Assembly: GCF_001517975.1 (NCBI RefSeq)
Contig: NZ_KQ950180.1
Span: forward strand, 196,794 to 248,471
Direction: 5' to 3'
Length of the DNA stretch: 51,678 bases
Origin: Thermobifida cellulosilytica TB100
GTDB lineage: Bacteria > Actinomycetota > Actinomycetes > Streptosporangiales > Streptosporangiaceae
A program made the translations under genes and the position numbers. The notes under the pieces were generated by a model. That model was not told where the DNA came from. It saw only the letters and a list, made by a program, of their open reading frames with translations, and made no database searches. Every line of letters begins with the position of its first letter. Positions within the stretch are counted from its first letter, which is position 1. Shown one piece after another: positions 27,307 to 37,313 of this stretch.

Positions 27307-27331
27307 GCGGCCCCCGTCGTGCGGGGGCCGC
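27307..27331. terminator. Bidirectional terminator between the Rrf2 gene and dps
   Basis: GCGGCCCCCG (27307-27316) pairs perfectly with CGGGGGCCGC (27322-27331) around a 5-nt loop in the 56-bp gap between convergent genes. Confidence 0.65.
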
Positions 27332-27346
27332 GGCTCTTGTGCGGGT

Positions 27347-27814
27347 TCAGCGCATCGCCTCGAACATCCAGTGCTGCTGCTCGAGGTCCTGGGCGGCGGC
27401 GATGAGCAGGTCCTGGGTGACGGGGTCGGCCTCCTCGGTGGCCTCGATGTGCTCGCGGAAGCGTTCGACCGCACCGCTGAGCGCCTCGACGGCGAAGGCG
27501 ACGACCTTGTCGTCGGAGATGTAGCCGGGGTCGGGCTGGGGAAGCCGGGTGTCCTCGGCGACCCTGCCGGCCCGCCCGTCGGGGTTGACGCCGATGGCGA
27601 CGGCCCGCTCGGCGAGGACGTCGGTGTGCCTGCGGGCTGCCTCGACGAGTTCGTCGAGCTGTAGGTGGATGGAGCGGAAGTTGCGGCCGATCACGTTCCA
27701 GTGCGCCTGCTTGCCCAGCAGCGACAGGTCGATGAGGTCGACGATCGCGGCCTGGAGCGCCTGTCCGGTGACCTTGCGGGCGTCTTCGGTGAGTGCCCCG
27801 CGGATCTTCGCCAT
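27347..27814 (-). CDS. dps: Dps-family ferritin-like DNA-protection protein
   Basis: A 155-residue Dps/mini-ferritin that oxidises and stores iron and protects DNA from peroxide damage. The ferroxidase residues are visible: His38 in HWNV, His50 in SIHLQLDE, and Asp65/Glu69 in HTDVLAERA. A ribosome binding site GGGGGA is 6 nt before the ATG. The N-terminus is short, without the Lys-rich DNA-binding tail of E. coli Dps. A dyad upstream may be its operator. Confidence 0.9.
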   Translation of the reverse strand: MAKIRGALTEDARKVTGQALQAAIVDLIDLSLLGKQAHWNVIGRNFRSIHLQLDELVEAARRHTDVLAERAVAIGVNPDGRAGRVAEDTRLPQPDPGYISDDKVVAFAVEALSGAVERFREHIEATEEADPVTQDLLIAAAQDLEQQHWMFEAMR

Positions 27815-27845
27815 GGTTCATCCCCCTGGGTGCTCGGTTGCGGGA

Positions 27846-27859
27846 AGTGGGGTCCCACT
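27846..27859 (-). promoter_or_regulatory. Palindrome upstream of dps
   Basis: AGTGGGGTCCCACT is a perfect dyad with a 2-bp centre, 32-45 nt before the dps start codon. This position suits a repressor operator; the regulator is unknown. Confidence 0.3.
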
Positions 27860-27906
27860 GCCCAGACGGGGCTGGGGAAAACCCGGCGGGGCGTCCGGGA
27901 AGCGTG

Positions 27907-27941
27907 AACGGGCCAGCCGCGGCGTGCGCGGTCGGCCCGTT
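27907..27941 (-). terminator. clgR terminator
   Basis: AACGGGCC (27907-27914) and GGCCCGTT (27934-27941) pair outside an inner CCGCG/CGCGG stem, about 20 nt beyond the clgR stop. Confidence 0.5.
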
Positions 27942-27961
27942 CGTCTCCGTGGGGGTGGGGT

Positions 27962-28318
27962 CTAGACACCCACCATGTCGACGACCTCGGGAACGCGATC
28001 GGGGATGGGGTCGATGCCGAGGCGGTCGGGAGTGGTACCGGACCCGGCCGGGACCGAACCGCTGAGCGCCGCCTCCTGGAGTTCGGCGAGAGCGAGCTGG
28101 TCCGAGACCTCTCGGAGAACCTGGGAGAGGGGGACCCCCAGCGCGCCGCAGATCGAGGCGAGCAGCTCGGAGGACGCCTCCTTCTGTCCGCGCTCGACCT
28201 CCGACAGGTATCCCAGTGACACTCGGGCATCGGCCGACACCTCGCGGAGAGTGCGGCCCTGCCGCTGCCGAAGCTGCCGTAGCACGTCACCGAGCAGGTG
28301 ACGAAGCAGGACCATCAT
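27962..28318 (-). CDS. clgR: XRE-family transcriptional regulator ClgR
   Basis: A 118-residue helix-turn-helix regulator. The family core is [51 protein letters not shown], in which GRTLREVS and [11 protein letters not shown] form the HTH. ClgR activates Clp protease genes in actinobacteria. Position after pgsA-cinA matches the clgR neighbourhood in mycobacteria and streptomycetes. A strong ribosome binding site AGGAGG is 8 nt before the ATG. The 158-bp gap upstream holds CGATCT/AGATCG arms (28421-28452) and a GTTCGC half-site at 28402. Confidence 0.82.
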   Translation of the reverse strand: MMVLLRHLLGDVLRQLRQRQGRTLREVSADARVSLGYLSEVERGQKEASSELLASICGALGVPLSQVLREVSDQLALAELQEAALSGSVPAGSGTTPDRLGIDPIPDRVPEVVDMVGV

Positions 28319-28476
28319 TCGCGCTCCCTCCTACCGGTAGCGACCTTCATAAAAACACCGTACCTGCCCGAAGCCCGATCGTCGCACCTCATCGCTTCCT
28401 TGTTCGCTGGAGGGATAACACGATCTTGGTGAGGTTTTGTTCCCCGAGATCGGCGACTTGAACGGGTTGGCGGCCG

Positions 28477-28974
28477 TTAATTCGCGGTGGTTTGTGCCAC
28501 GTCGTCGAGGAGGGTGTCGTGGAGGAGCTCCAGGGCGGCGGCGACGGTCTGCTCCCGGATGGCCGCGCGACCGCCGTGGAGCTGGAGTTTTCTCAGGTGG
28601 CAGCGGTCGTCGGGGAGGGCCGCGGCGGCGTAGACGGTGCCGACGGGCTGCCCGTCCTGGGGGTCGGGCCCGGCGACGCCGGTGACGGCGAGGCCGAATG
28701 TGGCCGCGAAGAGGCGGCGTGCGCCGCGGGCCATGGCCGCGGCGACGTCGGGGTGGACGGCGCCGTGGTCGGCGAGGAGGGCGGCGGGCACGCCGAGGAG
28801 GGCGGCCTTGGTGTCGGTGGCGTAGGTGACGGCTCCGCCGCGGAAGGTGGCGGAGGCGCCGGGGACCGCGGTGAGGGCGGCGCCGATCATGCCTCCGGTG
28901 AGCGACTCGGCGACGGCGAGGGTGTGGCCGCGGCGGGCCAGCAGGGCGTGGACGCGGGCGGCGGTGTCGGTCAC
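28477..28974 (-). CDS. cinA: CinA C-terminal domain protein (nicotinamide-nucleotide amidohydrolase)
   Basis: A 165-residue single-domain CinA/PncC protein that deamidates nicotinamide mononucleotide for NAD recycling. Key motifs are LAVAESLTGGMIGAALTAVPGAS, YATDTKAALLGVP, and LAVTGVAGPDPQDGQPVGTVY. The N-terminal MoCF-like domain of long CinA proteins is absent. GTG 28974 is chosen because it lies 4 nt after the pgsA stop with AGAGG in range; longer frames run into pgsA. Confidence 0.9.
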   Translation of the reverse strand: MTDTAARVHALLARRGHTLAVAESLTGGMIGAALTAVPGASATFRGGAVTYATDTKAALLGVPAALLADHGAVHPDVAAAMARGARRLFAATFGLAVTGVAGPDPQDGQPVGTVYAAAALPDDRCHLRKLQLHGGRAAIREQTVAAALELLHDTLLDDVAQTTAN

Positions 28975-28978
28975 CGGT

Positions 28979-29593
28979 TCAGCCTCTTCCCGCTTCCCCG
29001 CCGTGCTGTCCGGCACCGGCCCGGTGGCGCAGGCGCAGGGCCTTGACGACGTAGTCGGCACCGGTCCAGAGGGTGAGCGCGACCGCGGCGGCCATGACGG
29101 CGTGCGCGGGCAGCTTCAGGTACCACAGGTCGGGCAGCGGGAACAGGTAGGCGCTGATGGCGACGATCTGTAGCACCGTCTTGAGCTTGCCGCCGGGGCT
29201 GGCGGGGATGACTCCGTGTCTGATGACGGCGAACCGCAGCACGGTGACGCCCCACTCGCGGACGAGGATGACGGCGGTGACCCACCACCACAGTGCGCCC
29301 GTCCAGGAGAGCAGGAGGAGCGCGGCTCCGGTGAGGGCCTTGTCGGCGATGGGGTCGGCGATCTTGCCGAAGTCGGTGACGAGGTTGTGGCGGCGGGCGA
29401 GTTCGCCGTCGACGCGGTCGGTGATGGCGGCGACCACGAAGACGGCGAAGGCCGCCAGGCGCCACCAGACGCCGTCCTGGAGCATGAGGACGACGAAGAG
29501 GGGCACCATGACGATCCTGCTGATAGTCAGGATGTTGGCGATGTTCAGCACCGGAACGCGGCCGGTGGACGCAGCGGGGTCCGGGGTGCTCAC
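28979..29593 (-). CDS. pgsA: CDP-diacylglycerol-glycerol-3-phosphate 3-phosphatidyltransferase
   Basis: A 204-residue membrane enzyme making phosphatidylglycerophosphate. The CDP-alcohol phosphotransferase motif DX2DGX2ARX8GX3DX3D is complete, running from DRVDGELAR to [10 protein letters not shown]. Membrane helices include [33 protein letters not shown] and the [10 protein letters not shown] region. The GTG start overlaps the rimO stop (GTGA), and cinA follows 4 nt after its stop, giving a tight rimO-pgsA-cinA operon. Confidence 0.92.
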   Translation of the reverse strand: MSTPDPAASTGRVPVLNIANILTISRIVMVPLFVVLMLQDGVWWRLAAFAVFVVAAITDRVDGELARRHNLVTDFGKIADPIADKALTGAALLLLSWTGALWWWVTAVILVREWGVTVLRFAVIRHGVIPASPGGKLKTVLQIVAISAYLFPLPDLWYLKLPAHAVMAAAVALTLWTGADYVVKALRLRHRAGAGQHGGEAGRG

Positions 29594-31041
29594 GGGGTAT
29601 CAGCGTCTTCCTGGTGTTCGGCGACGAGGTCGACTCCCATGGCGGTCAGCACGGTGGCGGGCACGATGTCTCCCACGCGCAGTTCGGTCTCGGCGTAGAC
29701 GATGGTGCTGCCGTCCACCTCGGGGGCCTGGTGCGCGGCACGTCCTTCGTAGGCGCCTTCGTCCAGTTCGGCTTCGACGAGCACCTCGACGGTGGTGCCG
29801 ACGCGTTCCTCGGCGCGCTGGGCCATGAGCTCCTCGGCGAGCTGGTTGAGCTGTTCGACCCGCTCGGCGATGGTCTCCTCGGGGAGCTTGCCGTCGAAGC
29901 CCGCGGCCTCGGTGCCCTCCTCGTCGGAGTAGCCGAAGATGCCGACGGCGTCGAGGCGGGCCTGTTCCAGAAAGGCGGTGAGTTCGGCGAGGTCCTCTTC
30001 GGTCTCGCCGGGGAATCCGACGATGAAGTTGGAGCGGATGCCCGCTTCGGGGGACCGGGCGCGGATGGTCTCCACGAGTTCGAGGAAGCGTTCGCGGTCG
30101 CCGAAGCGGCGCATGCGGCGCAGCAGGGGGCCGCTGGCGTGCTGGAAGGACAGGTCGAAGTAGGGCACCACCTTGGGGGTGCCGGTGAGGACGTCGACGA
30201 GTCCGGGGCGGACCTCGGCGGGTTGCAGGTAGCTGACGCGGACGCGTTCGATGCCGGGGACCTCGGCGAGGCGGGGCAGGAGCTTCTCCAGGGCGCGCAG
30301 GTCGCCGAGGTCCTTGCCGTAGGAGGTGGAGTTCTCGCTGACCAGGAAGAGCTCGCGGACGCCCTGGTCGGCGAGCCATTCGGCTTCGCGCAGGACGTCG
30401 TCGGGGTGGCGGGAGAGGTAGGCGCCGCGGAAGGAGGGGATGGCGCAGAAGGAGCAGCGGCGGTCGCAGCCGGAGGCGATCTTGAGGTTGGCGACGGGGC
30501 CGCCGTTGAGGCGCAGCCGGGGAACGGTGGGCCCGGAGGCGGGGGCGACGCCCTCGGGCAGCGGTTCGGGGTCCGCGCCGAAGGTGAGGTGGCCGGGGGT
30601 GTGGGGGCCGGACGCGGCGGAGCGCTCGACCGGGGTGATGGGCAGGAGGGTACGGCGGTCGCGCGGGGTGTGGGGGGTCAGGGGCCGTCCGGCGAGGACG
30701 TCGTCGAGGCGCTTGCTGATCTGCGTGTAGTCGTCGAAGCTGAGGACCTGCGCCTCGGGCATGGCCTCCGCCAGTTCTGCTCCGTACCGTTCGGCCAGGC
30801 AGCCCGCGGCGACGACCTTGGCACCGCTGTCGGCCGCGTTCAGCAGGGTCTCGATGGAGTCCTGTTTGGCGGCTTCGATGAATCCGCAGGTGTTGACGAG
30901 GACGACGTCGGCTTTCTCACCGTCGTCACCGTCGACGAGGGTCCACCCGTCGGCGGCGAGCCGACCGGCGAGTTCTTCGGAGTCGACCTCGTTGCGCGCA
31001 CACCCGAGGGTGATGAGCGAGACAGTACGGCGCGATGACAT
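29590..31041 (-). CDS. rimO: Ribosomal protein S12 methylthiotransferase
   Basis: A 483-residue radical-SAM enzyme that methylthiolates Asp in ribosomal protein S12. The N-terminal cluster cysteines are 14 ([10 protein letters not shown]), 52 ([10 protein letters not shown]) and 81 ([10 protein letters not shown]). The radical-SAM motif CDRRCSFC is at 192, 196 and 199, preceded by a ~60-residue Pro-rich insertion typical of actinobacteria. [13 protein letters not shown] and a C-terminal TRAM domain follow. NEVDSEE after the first Cys separates RimO from MiaB. ATG 31041 gives [14 protein letters not shown]. It is paralogous to miaB in this window. Confidence 0.94.
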   Translation of the reverse strand: MSSRRTVSLITLGCARNEVDSEELAGRLAADGWTLVDGDDGEKADVVLVNTCGFIEAAKQDSIETLLNAADSGAKVVAAGCLAERYGAELAEAMPEAQVLSFDDYTQISKRLDDVLAGRPLTPHTPRDRRTLLPITPVERSAASGPHTPGHLTFGADPEPLPEGVAPASGPTVPRLRLNGGPVANLKIASGCDRRCSFCAIPSFRGAYLSRHPDDVLREAEWLADQGVRELFLVSENSTSYGKDLGDLRALEKLLPRLAEVPGIERVRVSYLQPAEVRPGLVDVLTGTPKVVPYFDLSFQHASGPLLRRMRRFGDRERFLELVETIRARSPEAGIRSNFIVGFPGETEEDLAELTAFLEQARLDAVGIFGYSDEEGTEAAGFDGKLPEETIAERVEQLNQLAEELMAQRAEERVGTTVEVLVEAELDEGAYEGRAAHQAPEVDGSTIVYAETELRVGDIVPATVLTAMGVDLVAEHQEDADTP

Positions 31042-31052
31042 AGTTCCCAAGG

Positions 31053-31841
31053 TTAGGGGAATTCGCGGGCGCGGTGGTCCCCGTTGCTTCCAGGGTAGGC
31101 GGTGCCGTCGGGGGGAGGTCCGGCGGGTCCGGGCGGGACGCCGGTGTCGGCGGTGAAGGAGAGACGCGTCACTTCTCCGTCGGCCCCGGGGGTGCCGTGG
31201 GCTCTGCCGTTGACCCACAGGCGGACGCCGCCGGCGTCGCCGAGGCGGAGGAGCACCGCGCGGGGAACGCTCCAGTACCGGGTCTGTCCGGGGGCGAGGA
31301 CCCCGGTGAAGAGGTCGGTCCCGGTGGCGTCGGCCACGCTGACCCAGGTGCGGCGGTGGGCGGTGACGCGCAGGGTGACCGGTTCGGCGGCGGGCGGGAC
31401 GGTGGGGGCCGCGGAGCGGTCGGCGGGCGCGGGGGCGGCGTGCCGGGCTGCCGCGGGGGCCGGGTCGTGGTCGGGCCAGACGGGGAAGGTCAGGGCGAGG
31501 GCCGCGGCGAGGACGGCGGCGGTCCAGGCCCGACGGCGGCGCCGCAGGCCGCGGTCGCAGCGGCCGGGGTCTGCCGGGCGGGGCTCCGCGGCGCTGCGGG
31601 GCGGCGGGGCGGCGTGCTCGGTGTCGTAGCGGCGCAGCAGGGGGTCCGGGTCGAGGCCCAGGGCGGCGCAGAGGACGCGCAGGTGTCCGCGGGCGTAGAA
31701 GTCCCCGCCGCAGGCGGTGAAGTCGTCGCGCTCCATGGCGCGCAGGACGGGTTCGGGGATGCGCGTGGCCGCGCTGAGCCGGCGGAGGGTGCGGCCGTGC
31801 CGGGCCCGGGCGTGCGCGAGTGCCTGTCCGATGGTCGCCAT
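31053..31841 (-). CDS. RodZ-like helix-turn-helix membrane protein
   Basis: A 262-residue protein with an N-terminal Xre-type HTH ([38 protein letters not shown]), an Arg-rich stop (RRRRR), a single membrane helix ([18 protein letters not shown]), a Pro/Ala linker and a C-terminal DUF4115 beta domain ([30 protein letters not shown]). This is the RodZ architecture, which in rods links MreB to the cell wall. It is 11 nt upstream of rimO in the same direction and about 140 bp after ftsK. Confidence 0.85.
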   Translation of the reverse strand: MATIGQALAHARARHGRTLRRLSAATRIPEPVLRAMERDDFTACGGDFYARGHLRVLCAALGLDPDPLLRRYDTEHAAPPPRSAAEPRPADPGRCDRGLRRRRRAWTAAVLAAALALTFPVWPDHDPAPAAARHAAPAPADRSAAPTVPPAAEPVTLRVTAHRRTWVSVADATGTDLFTGVLAPGQTRYWSVPRAVLLRLGDAGGVRLWVNGRAHGTPGADGEVTRLSFTADTGVPPGPAGPPPDGTAYPGSNGDHRAREFP

Positions 31842-31950
31842 CCGTCTCCCTCCCCGTCGTGTCGGGACGCCGCCGGTGTATGCCTACCGCGTCACCGGGC
31901 GGCCCGGAGGGGGACACGCTCCCGGGTCCGGTCAAGGAAGGACCAGGGGT

Positions 31951-31979
31951 CGGTCGGGGCGCGCGGCGCGCCCCGACCG
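31951..31979 (-). terminator. ftsK terminator
   Basis: CGGTCGGGGCGCG (31951-31963) pairs perfectly with CGCGCCCCGACCG (31967-31979) around a 3-nt loop, directly after the ftsK stop codon. It separates ftsK from the rodZ-rimO-pgsA-cinA unit. Confidence 0.65.
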
Positions 31980-31981
31980 GG

Positions 31982-34477
31982 TCAGGAACCGCGCAGGGAG
32001 GCGAGGACCTGCGGCAGTTCGTCGGGTTTGACGAGGACTTCGCGGGCTTTGGAGCCTTCGCTGGGGCCGACGATGCCGCGGCTCTCCATGAGGTCCATGA
32101 GGCGTCCCGCCTTGGCGAAGCCCACGCGCAGCTTGCGCTGCAACATGGAGGTGGAGCCGAACTGGGTGGTGACGACCAGTTCGGCGGCCTGGAGGAGCAG
32201 GTCGAGGTCGTCGCCGATCTCCTCGTCGATCTCCTTCTTCCTGGCTTCGGTGACGCCCACGTCCTCGCGGTAGGTGGGCTTGGCCTGCTGCTTGCAGTGC
32301 TCGACGACGGCGCGGATCTCCTTCTCGGAGACCCACGCGTTCTGTAGGCGGATGGGCTTGGAGGAGCCCATGGGGAGGAACAGCGCGTCGCCCTTGCCGA
32401 CGAGCTTCTCGGCGCCGGGCTGGTCGAGGATGACGCGGCTGTCGGAGAGGCTGGAGGTGGCGAAGGCCAGCCGGGAGGGCACGTTGGCCTTGATGAGGCC
32501 GGTGACCACGTCGACGCTGGGGCGCTGGGTGGCGAGGACGAGGTGGATGCCGGCGGCGCGGGCCAGTTGGGTGATGCGGACGATGGCGTCCTCGACGTCG
32601 CGGGGGGCGACCATCATGAGGTCGGCGAGCTCGTCGACGACGACGAGCAGGTAGGGGTAGGGCTCGTAGCCGCGTTCGCTGCCGGGCGGCGCGGTGAGCT
32701 CGCCGGAGCGCACGGCGGCGTTGAAGTCGTCGATGTGGCGGAACCCGGAGGCCGCGAGGTCGTCGTAGCGGCGGTCCATCTCGCCGACGACCCACTGGAG
32801 CGCGTCGGCCGCCTTCTTGGGGTCGGTGATGATGGGGGTGATGAGGTGGGGGATGCCCTCGTACATGGTGAGCTCGACCCGTTTGGGGTCGATGAGGATG
32901 AGGCGGACCTCGTCGGGCAGGGCGCGCATCATGATCGAGGTGATGAGCCCGTTGATGCAGGTGGACTTGCCGGCGCCGGTGGCGCCCGCGACGAGGACGT
33001 GGGGCATGCGGGCGAGGTTGGCGACGACGTCGGTGCCCTCGACGTCCTTGCCGAGTCCGACGAGCATGGGGTGGTCGTCGGAGGTGGCGGCGGGTGAGCG
33101 CAGGACGTCGCCGAGGCTGACGAGGTCCTTGTCGGTGTTGGGGATCTCCACGCCGATCGCGGACTTGCCGGGGATGGGCGACAGGATGCGCACGTCGGCG
33201 CTCTTCACGGCGAGGGAGATGTTCTTGGCCAGGGCGGTGACCTTCTCGACCTTGACGGCGGGGCCGAGCTCGATCTCGTAGCGGGTGACCGTGGGTCCGC
33301 GGGTGAAGCCGGTGACGCGGGCGTCGACGGAGAACTGCTCCAGGACTTCGGTGAGCGCCTGGACGACGGCCTCGTTGGCCTTGGTGCGCTGTTTGGGCGG
33401 GGTCCCGGGCTTGAGGAGGTGCGGGGGCGGCAGGGTGTAGTCGCCGTCGACGACGCGGGTGGGGATGGCCAACTGGGTGGCGGTGGCGGGCGCCGGGGTG
33501 GGGTCGGGGACGGTGGGCCTGGGGAGTTCGGGCTCGGGTTCGGGGTCGGGGGCGGCTTCGACGACGGGGGTGTCGTAGGGGCGTTCGTGGTCCCCGGCGT
33601 GGGTGCGGGGTTCAGCGGCGGCAGCGGCCTTCTTGGGGATGCGCCGCCGGGGGCGGGGGGCCTCGGCGGGAGGGTCGAGGATGTCGACCCCGGCGGAGGG
33701 GCCGTCGTCGGCGGCCAGGAGGCTGCCGAGGAGCTGCTGGAACCGTTCGGGGATGCGGTGGACGGGGGTGGCGGTGACGACGAGCAGCCCGAACAGCATG
33801 AGCAGGAACAGCAGGACCGCGGTCAGCCAGGGGGTGATGAGGAGGCTGAGGGGGCCGGAGGCGGCGAAGCCGATGATTCCGCCGGCGTCGTGGAGCGCGG
33901 CCATGCCGTCGGAGGGCCAGGGGGTGCCGCGGCCGATGTGGATGAGGCCGAGCAGCCCGGTGAGCAGCGCCGTGGTGCCGATGGCGATGCGCCCGGTGTC
34001 GGCGGGCCGGGGCGGCCCGGGGCTGCGCATGAGGCGCCACGCGAACGGCAGGCACAGCAGCGGGATGACCGGGGCGAAGACGCCGACGGCGCCGACGACC
34101 ACGGTGCGGGTGACGTCGAGCAGGGGGCTCCGGCTGTCCCACCACACGGCGGCGGCGATGAGCAGGCCGACCGCGAGCAGGATCATGCCGACGCCGTCGC
34201 GGCGCAGGTCGGGGTCGAGGTCGCGGGTGCCGCGGCCGACGGCGCGGACCAGGAACCCCACGGTGTGCGCGACCAGCCGCAGCGCCAGCAGCAGGCAGCG
34301 TCCGATCCAGGTGAACAGGAGCGCGACGGGTCCCTCGGAGGGCTGCTTGCGGGGCGGCGGGGTCCGCCTGGCCGGCCGACGGGGGCGGGAGGACTGGTTC
34401 GCGGGGCGGCGGGCCGGGGCTTTCCTGCCGGTTCCGCCGCCCGAACGCTGGGAGGATCTGGGCGCGCGGGTGGCCAT
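31982..34477 (-). CDS. ftsK: DNA translocase FtsK
   Basis: An 831-residue septal DNA pump. The first ~50 residues are basic and Pro-rich. Membrane helices occupy roughly 50-240 ([53 protein letters not shown]), followed by a Pro/Glu linker and the motor. The motor has Walker [10 protein letters not shown] (498-506), [16 protein letters not shown] and Walker [14 protein letters not shown]. The C-terminal gamma domain ([29 protein letters not shown]) reads KOPS sites on DNA. Length is normal for actinobacterial FtsK/SpoIIIE. Confidence 0.95.
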   Translation of the reverse strand: MATRAPRSSQRSGGGTGRKAPARRPANQSSRPRRPARRTPPPRKQPSEGPVALLFTWIGRCLLLALRLVAHTVGFLVRAVGRGTRDLDPDLRRDGVGMILLAVGLLIAAAVWWDSRSPLLDVTRTVVVGAVGVFAPVIPLLCLPFAWRLMRSPGPPRPADTGRIAIGTTALLTGLLGLIHIGRGTPWPSDGMAALHDAGGIIGFAASGPLSLLITPWLTAVLLFLLMLFGLLVVTATPVHRIPERFQQLLGSLLAADDGPSAGVDILDPPAEAPRPRRRIPKKAAAAAEPRTHAGDHERPYDTPVVEAAPDPEPEPELPRPTVPDPTPAPATATQLAIPTRVVDGDYTLPPPHLLKPGTPPKQRTKANEAVVQALTEVLEQFSVDARVTGFTRGPTVTRYEIELGPAVKVEKVTALAKNISLAVKSADVRILSPIPGKSAIGVEIPNTDKDLVSLGDVLRSPAATSDDHPMLVGLGKDVEGTDVVANLARMPHVLVAGATGAGKSTCINGLITSIMMRALPDEVRLILIDPKRVELTMYEGIPHLITPIITDPKKAADALQWVVGEMDRRYDDLAASGFRHIDDFNAAVRSGELTAPPGSERGYEPYPYLLVVVDELADLMMVAPRDVEDAIVRITQLARAAGIHLVLATQRPSVDVVTGLIKANVPSRLAFATSSLSDSRVILDQPGAEKLVGKGDALFLPMGSSKPIRLQNAWVSEKEIRAVVEHCKQQAKPTYREDVGVTEARKKEIDEEIGDDLDLLLQAAELVVTTQFGSTSMLQRKLRVGFAKAGRLMDLMESRGIVGPSEGSKAREVLVKPDELPQVLASLRGS

Positions 34478-34550
34478 GGGCGCAGCCTACTAAGGAAGGC
34501 TGGGCCGCTTCAGGCACCCGCCGGGTGTGTCGTGGCCGGTGCCCGCGCGG

Positions 34551-36236
34551 TCAGACCTCGACGACCACGGGGACCAGCATGGGCCTGCGCCGGTAGCTCT
34601 CGTTGACCCAGCGGCCGATGCTGCGGCGGACCAGTTGGCGCAACTGCGCGGTGTCGCTGACGCCTTCGGCGGCGGCCCGTTCCAGGGTCTCCTGGATCTT
34701 GGGGATGACGTCGTCGTAGGCCTCGGAGTCGATCCCGGCGCCGCGGGTGTGGATCTGCGGCTCCCCGATGAGTTTGCCGGTGGTGGACTCCACCACGATG
34801 ACCACGGAGATGAAGCCCTCCTCGCCGAGGATGCGGCGGTCCTTGAGGGCGGCCTCGGTGACGTCGCCGACGGAGGTGCCGTCGACGTAGACGTAGCCGG
34901 CCTGGACGACCCCGGTGATGCGGGCCCGGCCCTCGTGGAGGTCGACGACGACGCCGTCCTCGGCGATGACGACGCGGTCCTCGGGGACGCCGCTGAGCAC
35001 GGCGAGCTGGGCGTGGGCGCGCAGGTGCCGCCACTCGCCGTGGATCGGCATGAAGTTGCGGGGCCGCACCATGTTGAGCACGTACAGCAGCTCCCCTGCG
35101 GGGGCGTGCCCGGAGACGTGGACCAGGGCGTTGCCCTTGTGGACGACCTTGGCGCCCCAGCGGGTGAGGCCGTTGATGACCCGGTTGACGGAGTTCTCGT
35201 TGCCGGGGATCAGCGAGGAGGCCAGGATGACCGTGTCGCCGGGTTCGATGTGGATCTGGTGGTCGCGGTTGGCCATGCGGCTGAGCGCGGCCATGGGCTC
35301 GCCCTGGGAGCCGGTGCACACCAGCACCACCTCGTCGGAGGGCAGCTCGTCGAGGTCGCGCGGGTCGACGAGGAGGCCCGCGGGGACCTTGAGGTAGCCG
35401 AGTTCCCGGGCGATGTTCATGTTGCGGACCATGGAGCGGCCCACGAAGGCGACCTTGCGGCCGTGCGCCAGGGCGGCGTCGAGGACCTGCTGCACCCGGT
35501 GGATATGGGAGGCGAAGCAGGCGACGATGACGCGCTTCTCGGCCTTGGCGAAGACGTTGTCGATGACCCCGGAGATGTCGCGCTCGCTGGTGACGAAGCC
35601 GGGCACCTCGGCGTTGGTGGAGTCCGACAGCAGCAGGTCGACGCCTTCGGAGCCGAAGCGGGCGAAGCCGCCGAGGTCGGTGATGCGGTTGTCCAGCGGA
35701 AGCTGGTCCATCTTGAAGTCGCCGGTGTGCAGCAGGTTCCCGGCGGGGGTGCGCACGCCGACCGCGAGCGCGTCGGGGATGGAGTGGTTGACCGCGAAGA
35801 ACTCCAGGTCGAAGGAGCCGAAGGTGTGCCGCTCCCCTTCGGCGACCTGCACCAGTTCGGGCTTGATGCGGTGCTCGCCGAGCTTGGCGGAGAGGAACGC
35901 GAGGGTGAGGCGGGAGCCCACCAGCGGGATGTCGTTGCGCTCGCGCAGCAGGAACGGGACGCCGCCGATGTGGTCCTCGTGCCCGTGGGTGAGCACGATC
36001 GCCTCGACGTCGTCGAGGCGGCCCCGGAGGTACTCGAAGTCGGGGAGGATGAGGTCGACGCCGGGCTGCTCCTCCTCGGGGAAGAGCACGCCGCAGTCGA
36101 TGACGAGCAGCTTGCCGTCGTACTCCAGGACGGTCATGTTGCGGCCGATCTCCCCCAGACCGCCCAGGGCGACGATCCGCAGGGCGTCGCGGGGCAGCGG
36201 CGGCGGCGGACCGAGTTCCGGGTGCGGGTGACTCAT
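34551..36236 (-). CDS. rnj: Ribonuclease J
   Basis: A 561-residue metallo-beta-lactamase/beta-CASP ribonuclease with 5'-3' exo- and endonuclease activity. The metal motif HGHEDHIGG starts at residue 84, and NHSIPDALAV, HTGDFKMDQ, LLLSDSTNAE, ACFASHIHRVQQ (beta-CASP) and HVSGHAPAGE follow, with a C-terminal domain ending in PMLVPVVVEV. The ATG at 36236 overlaps the dapA stop (ATGA), so dapA-rnj are translationally coupled, a common actinobacterial pairing. With pnp and rny, the window encodes three major RNases. Confidence 0.94.
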   Translation of the reverse strand: MSHPHPELGPPPPLPRDALRIVALGGLGEIGRNMTVLEYDGKLLVIDCGVLFPEEEQPGVDLILPDFEYLRGRLDDVEAIVLTHGHEDHIGGVPFLLRERNDIPLVGSRLTLAFLSAKLGEHRIKPELVQVAEGERHTFGSFDLEFFAVNHSIPDALAVGVRTPAGNLLHTGDFKMDQLPLDNRITDLGGFARFGSEGVDLLLSDSTNAEVPGFVTSERDISGVIDNVFAKAEKRVIVACFASHIHRVQQVLDAALAHGRKVAFVGRSMVRNMNIARELGYLKVPAGLLVDPRDLDELPSDEVVLVCTGSQGEPMAALSRMANRDHQIHIEPGDTVILASSLIPGNENSVNRVINGLTRWGAKVVHKGNALVHVSGHAPAGELLYVLNMVRPRNFMPIHGEWRHLRAHAQLAVLSGVPEDRVVIAEDGVVVDLHEGRARITGVVQAGYVYVDGTSVGDVTEAALKDRRILGEEGFISVVIVVESTTGKLIGEPQIHTRGAGIDSEAYDDVIPKIQETLERAAAEGVSDTAQLRQLVRRSIGRWVNESYRRRPMLVPVVVEV

Positions 36237-37210
36237 GCCGTTCCCTCCGTGAGCCGTTCCGCTCCCGCCGCGCCGGCCGGCACGGCCTGGTGGGGCGCGA
36301 GCCCGTTGGGGCTCTTCACCCCGGCCGCGGCGAGGTCCTCGCTCAGGAGCGCCTGTAGTTCGGGGGAGGCGTCGGTCAGAGGGCTGCGGACCGTCCCGCC
36401 GGGCAGTCCGGACATGTTGAGCACCGCCTTGGTGGTGATGACGCCCTGGGTACGGAACATGCCCGTGTAGACGGGGATGAGGCGGCGGTGGATGGCCAGG
36501 GCGCGGGCGACGTCGCCGGAGTGGTAGGCGTCGATCATGTCGTGCAGGTCGCCGCCGACGACGTGGCCCACCACGCTGACGAAGCCGGCCGCGCCGATGG
36601 ACAGCATCGGCAGGTTGAGCATGTCGTTGCCGGAGTAGTAGGCGAGGTCGGTGCGCGCCATCACCCAGGAGCTGGCGCCGAGGTCGTCCTTGGCGTCCTT
36701 GTTGGCGACGATGCGGGGGTGCTCGGCGAGGCGGACCAGGGTCTCGGAGGCGATGGGGGTCCCGGTGCGGCCGGGGATGTCGTAGAGCATCACCGGTAGC
36801 CCGGTGGCGTCGGCGATAGCGGTGAAGTGCCGCAGCAGCCCCTCCTGGGGCGGGCGGTTGTAGTAGGGGGTGACGAGCAGCAGGCCGTGGGCTCCGGCGC
36901 GTTCGGCGGTCCGGGCGAGCTCGATGCTGTGCCGGGTGTCGTTGCTGCCCGCCCCGGCGACGATGGTGGCGCGGTCGCCGACCGCCTCGACGACGGTGCG
37001 GAGGATGCGCTCCTTCTCCTCGTCGCTGGTGGTGGCGGACTCGCCGGTGGTTCCGTTGACGACGAGGCCGTCGTTGCGCTGCTCGTCGACCAGGTAGGCC
37101 GCGAGGCGGGCCACTCCGTCGTAGTCGACTTCCCCGTTGTCGCGCATGGGGGTGATCATCGCGGTCAACATCTGGCCGAAGGGCGCGTTCGGCGTAGTAC
37201 TGCCTACCAT
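36233..37210 (-). CDS. dapA: 4-hydroxy-tetrahydrodipicolinate synthase
   Basis: A 325-residue class I aldolase condensing pyruvate with aspartate semialdehyde, the first committed step to lysine and diaminopimelate. It has GTTGESATTSDEEK, Tyr116/117 in VTPYYNRP, and the Schiff-base Lys171 in ANKDAKDDLG. The last ~30 residues are a variable tail. ATG 37210 is used. A large hairpin lies between its start and the upstream membrane-protein gene. Confidence 0.95.
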   Translation of the reverse strand: MVGSTTPNAPFGQMLTAMITPMRDNGEVDYDGVARLAAYLVDEQRNDGLVVNGTTGESATTSDEEKERILRTVVEAVGDRATIVAGAGSNDTRHSIELARTAERAGAHGLLLVTPYYNRPPQEGLLRHFTAIADATGLPVMLYDIPGRTGTPIASETLVRLAEHPRIVANKDAKDDLGASSWVMARTDLAYYSGNDMLNLPMLSIGAAGFVSVVGHVVGGDLHDMIDAYHSGDVARALAIHRRLIPVYTGMFRTQGVITTKAVLNMSGLPGGTVRSPLTDASPELQALLSEDLAAAGVKSPNGLAPHQAVPAGAAGAERLTEGTA

Positions 37211-37239
37211 GCTGCAAACGGTACCGCGAAAGCTGGACA

Positions 37240-37282
37240 GAGCGCGCCAACCTCCCCGGTCGAGGAGGTCTGTGGCGCGCTC
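37240..37282 (-). terminator. Hairpin between the membrane-protein gene and dapA
   Basis: GAGCGCGCCA (37240-37249) and TGGCGCGCTC (37273-37282) are perfect complements, and the inner CCTCC/GGAGG extend the stem. It lies 31 nt beyond the upstream stop and 30 nt before the dapA start, so it may end the upstream transcript or structure the dapA leader. Confidence 0.5.
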
Positions 37283-37313
37283 CGGTCTGCGGGGACGGCC
37301 GTCCCGGGGGCGG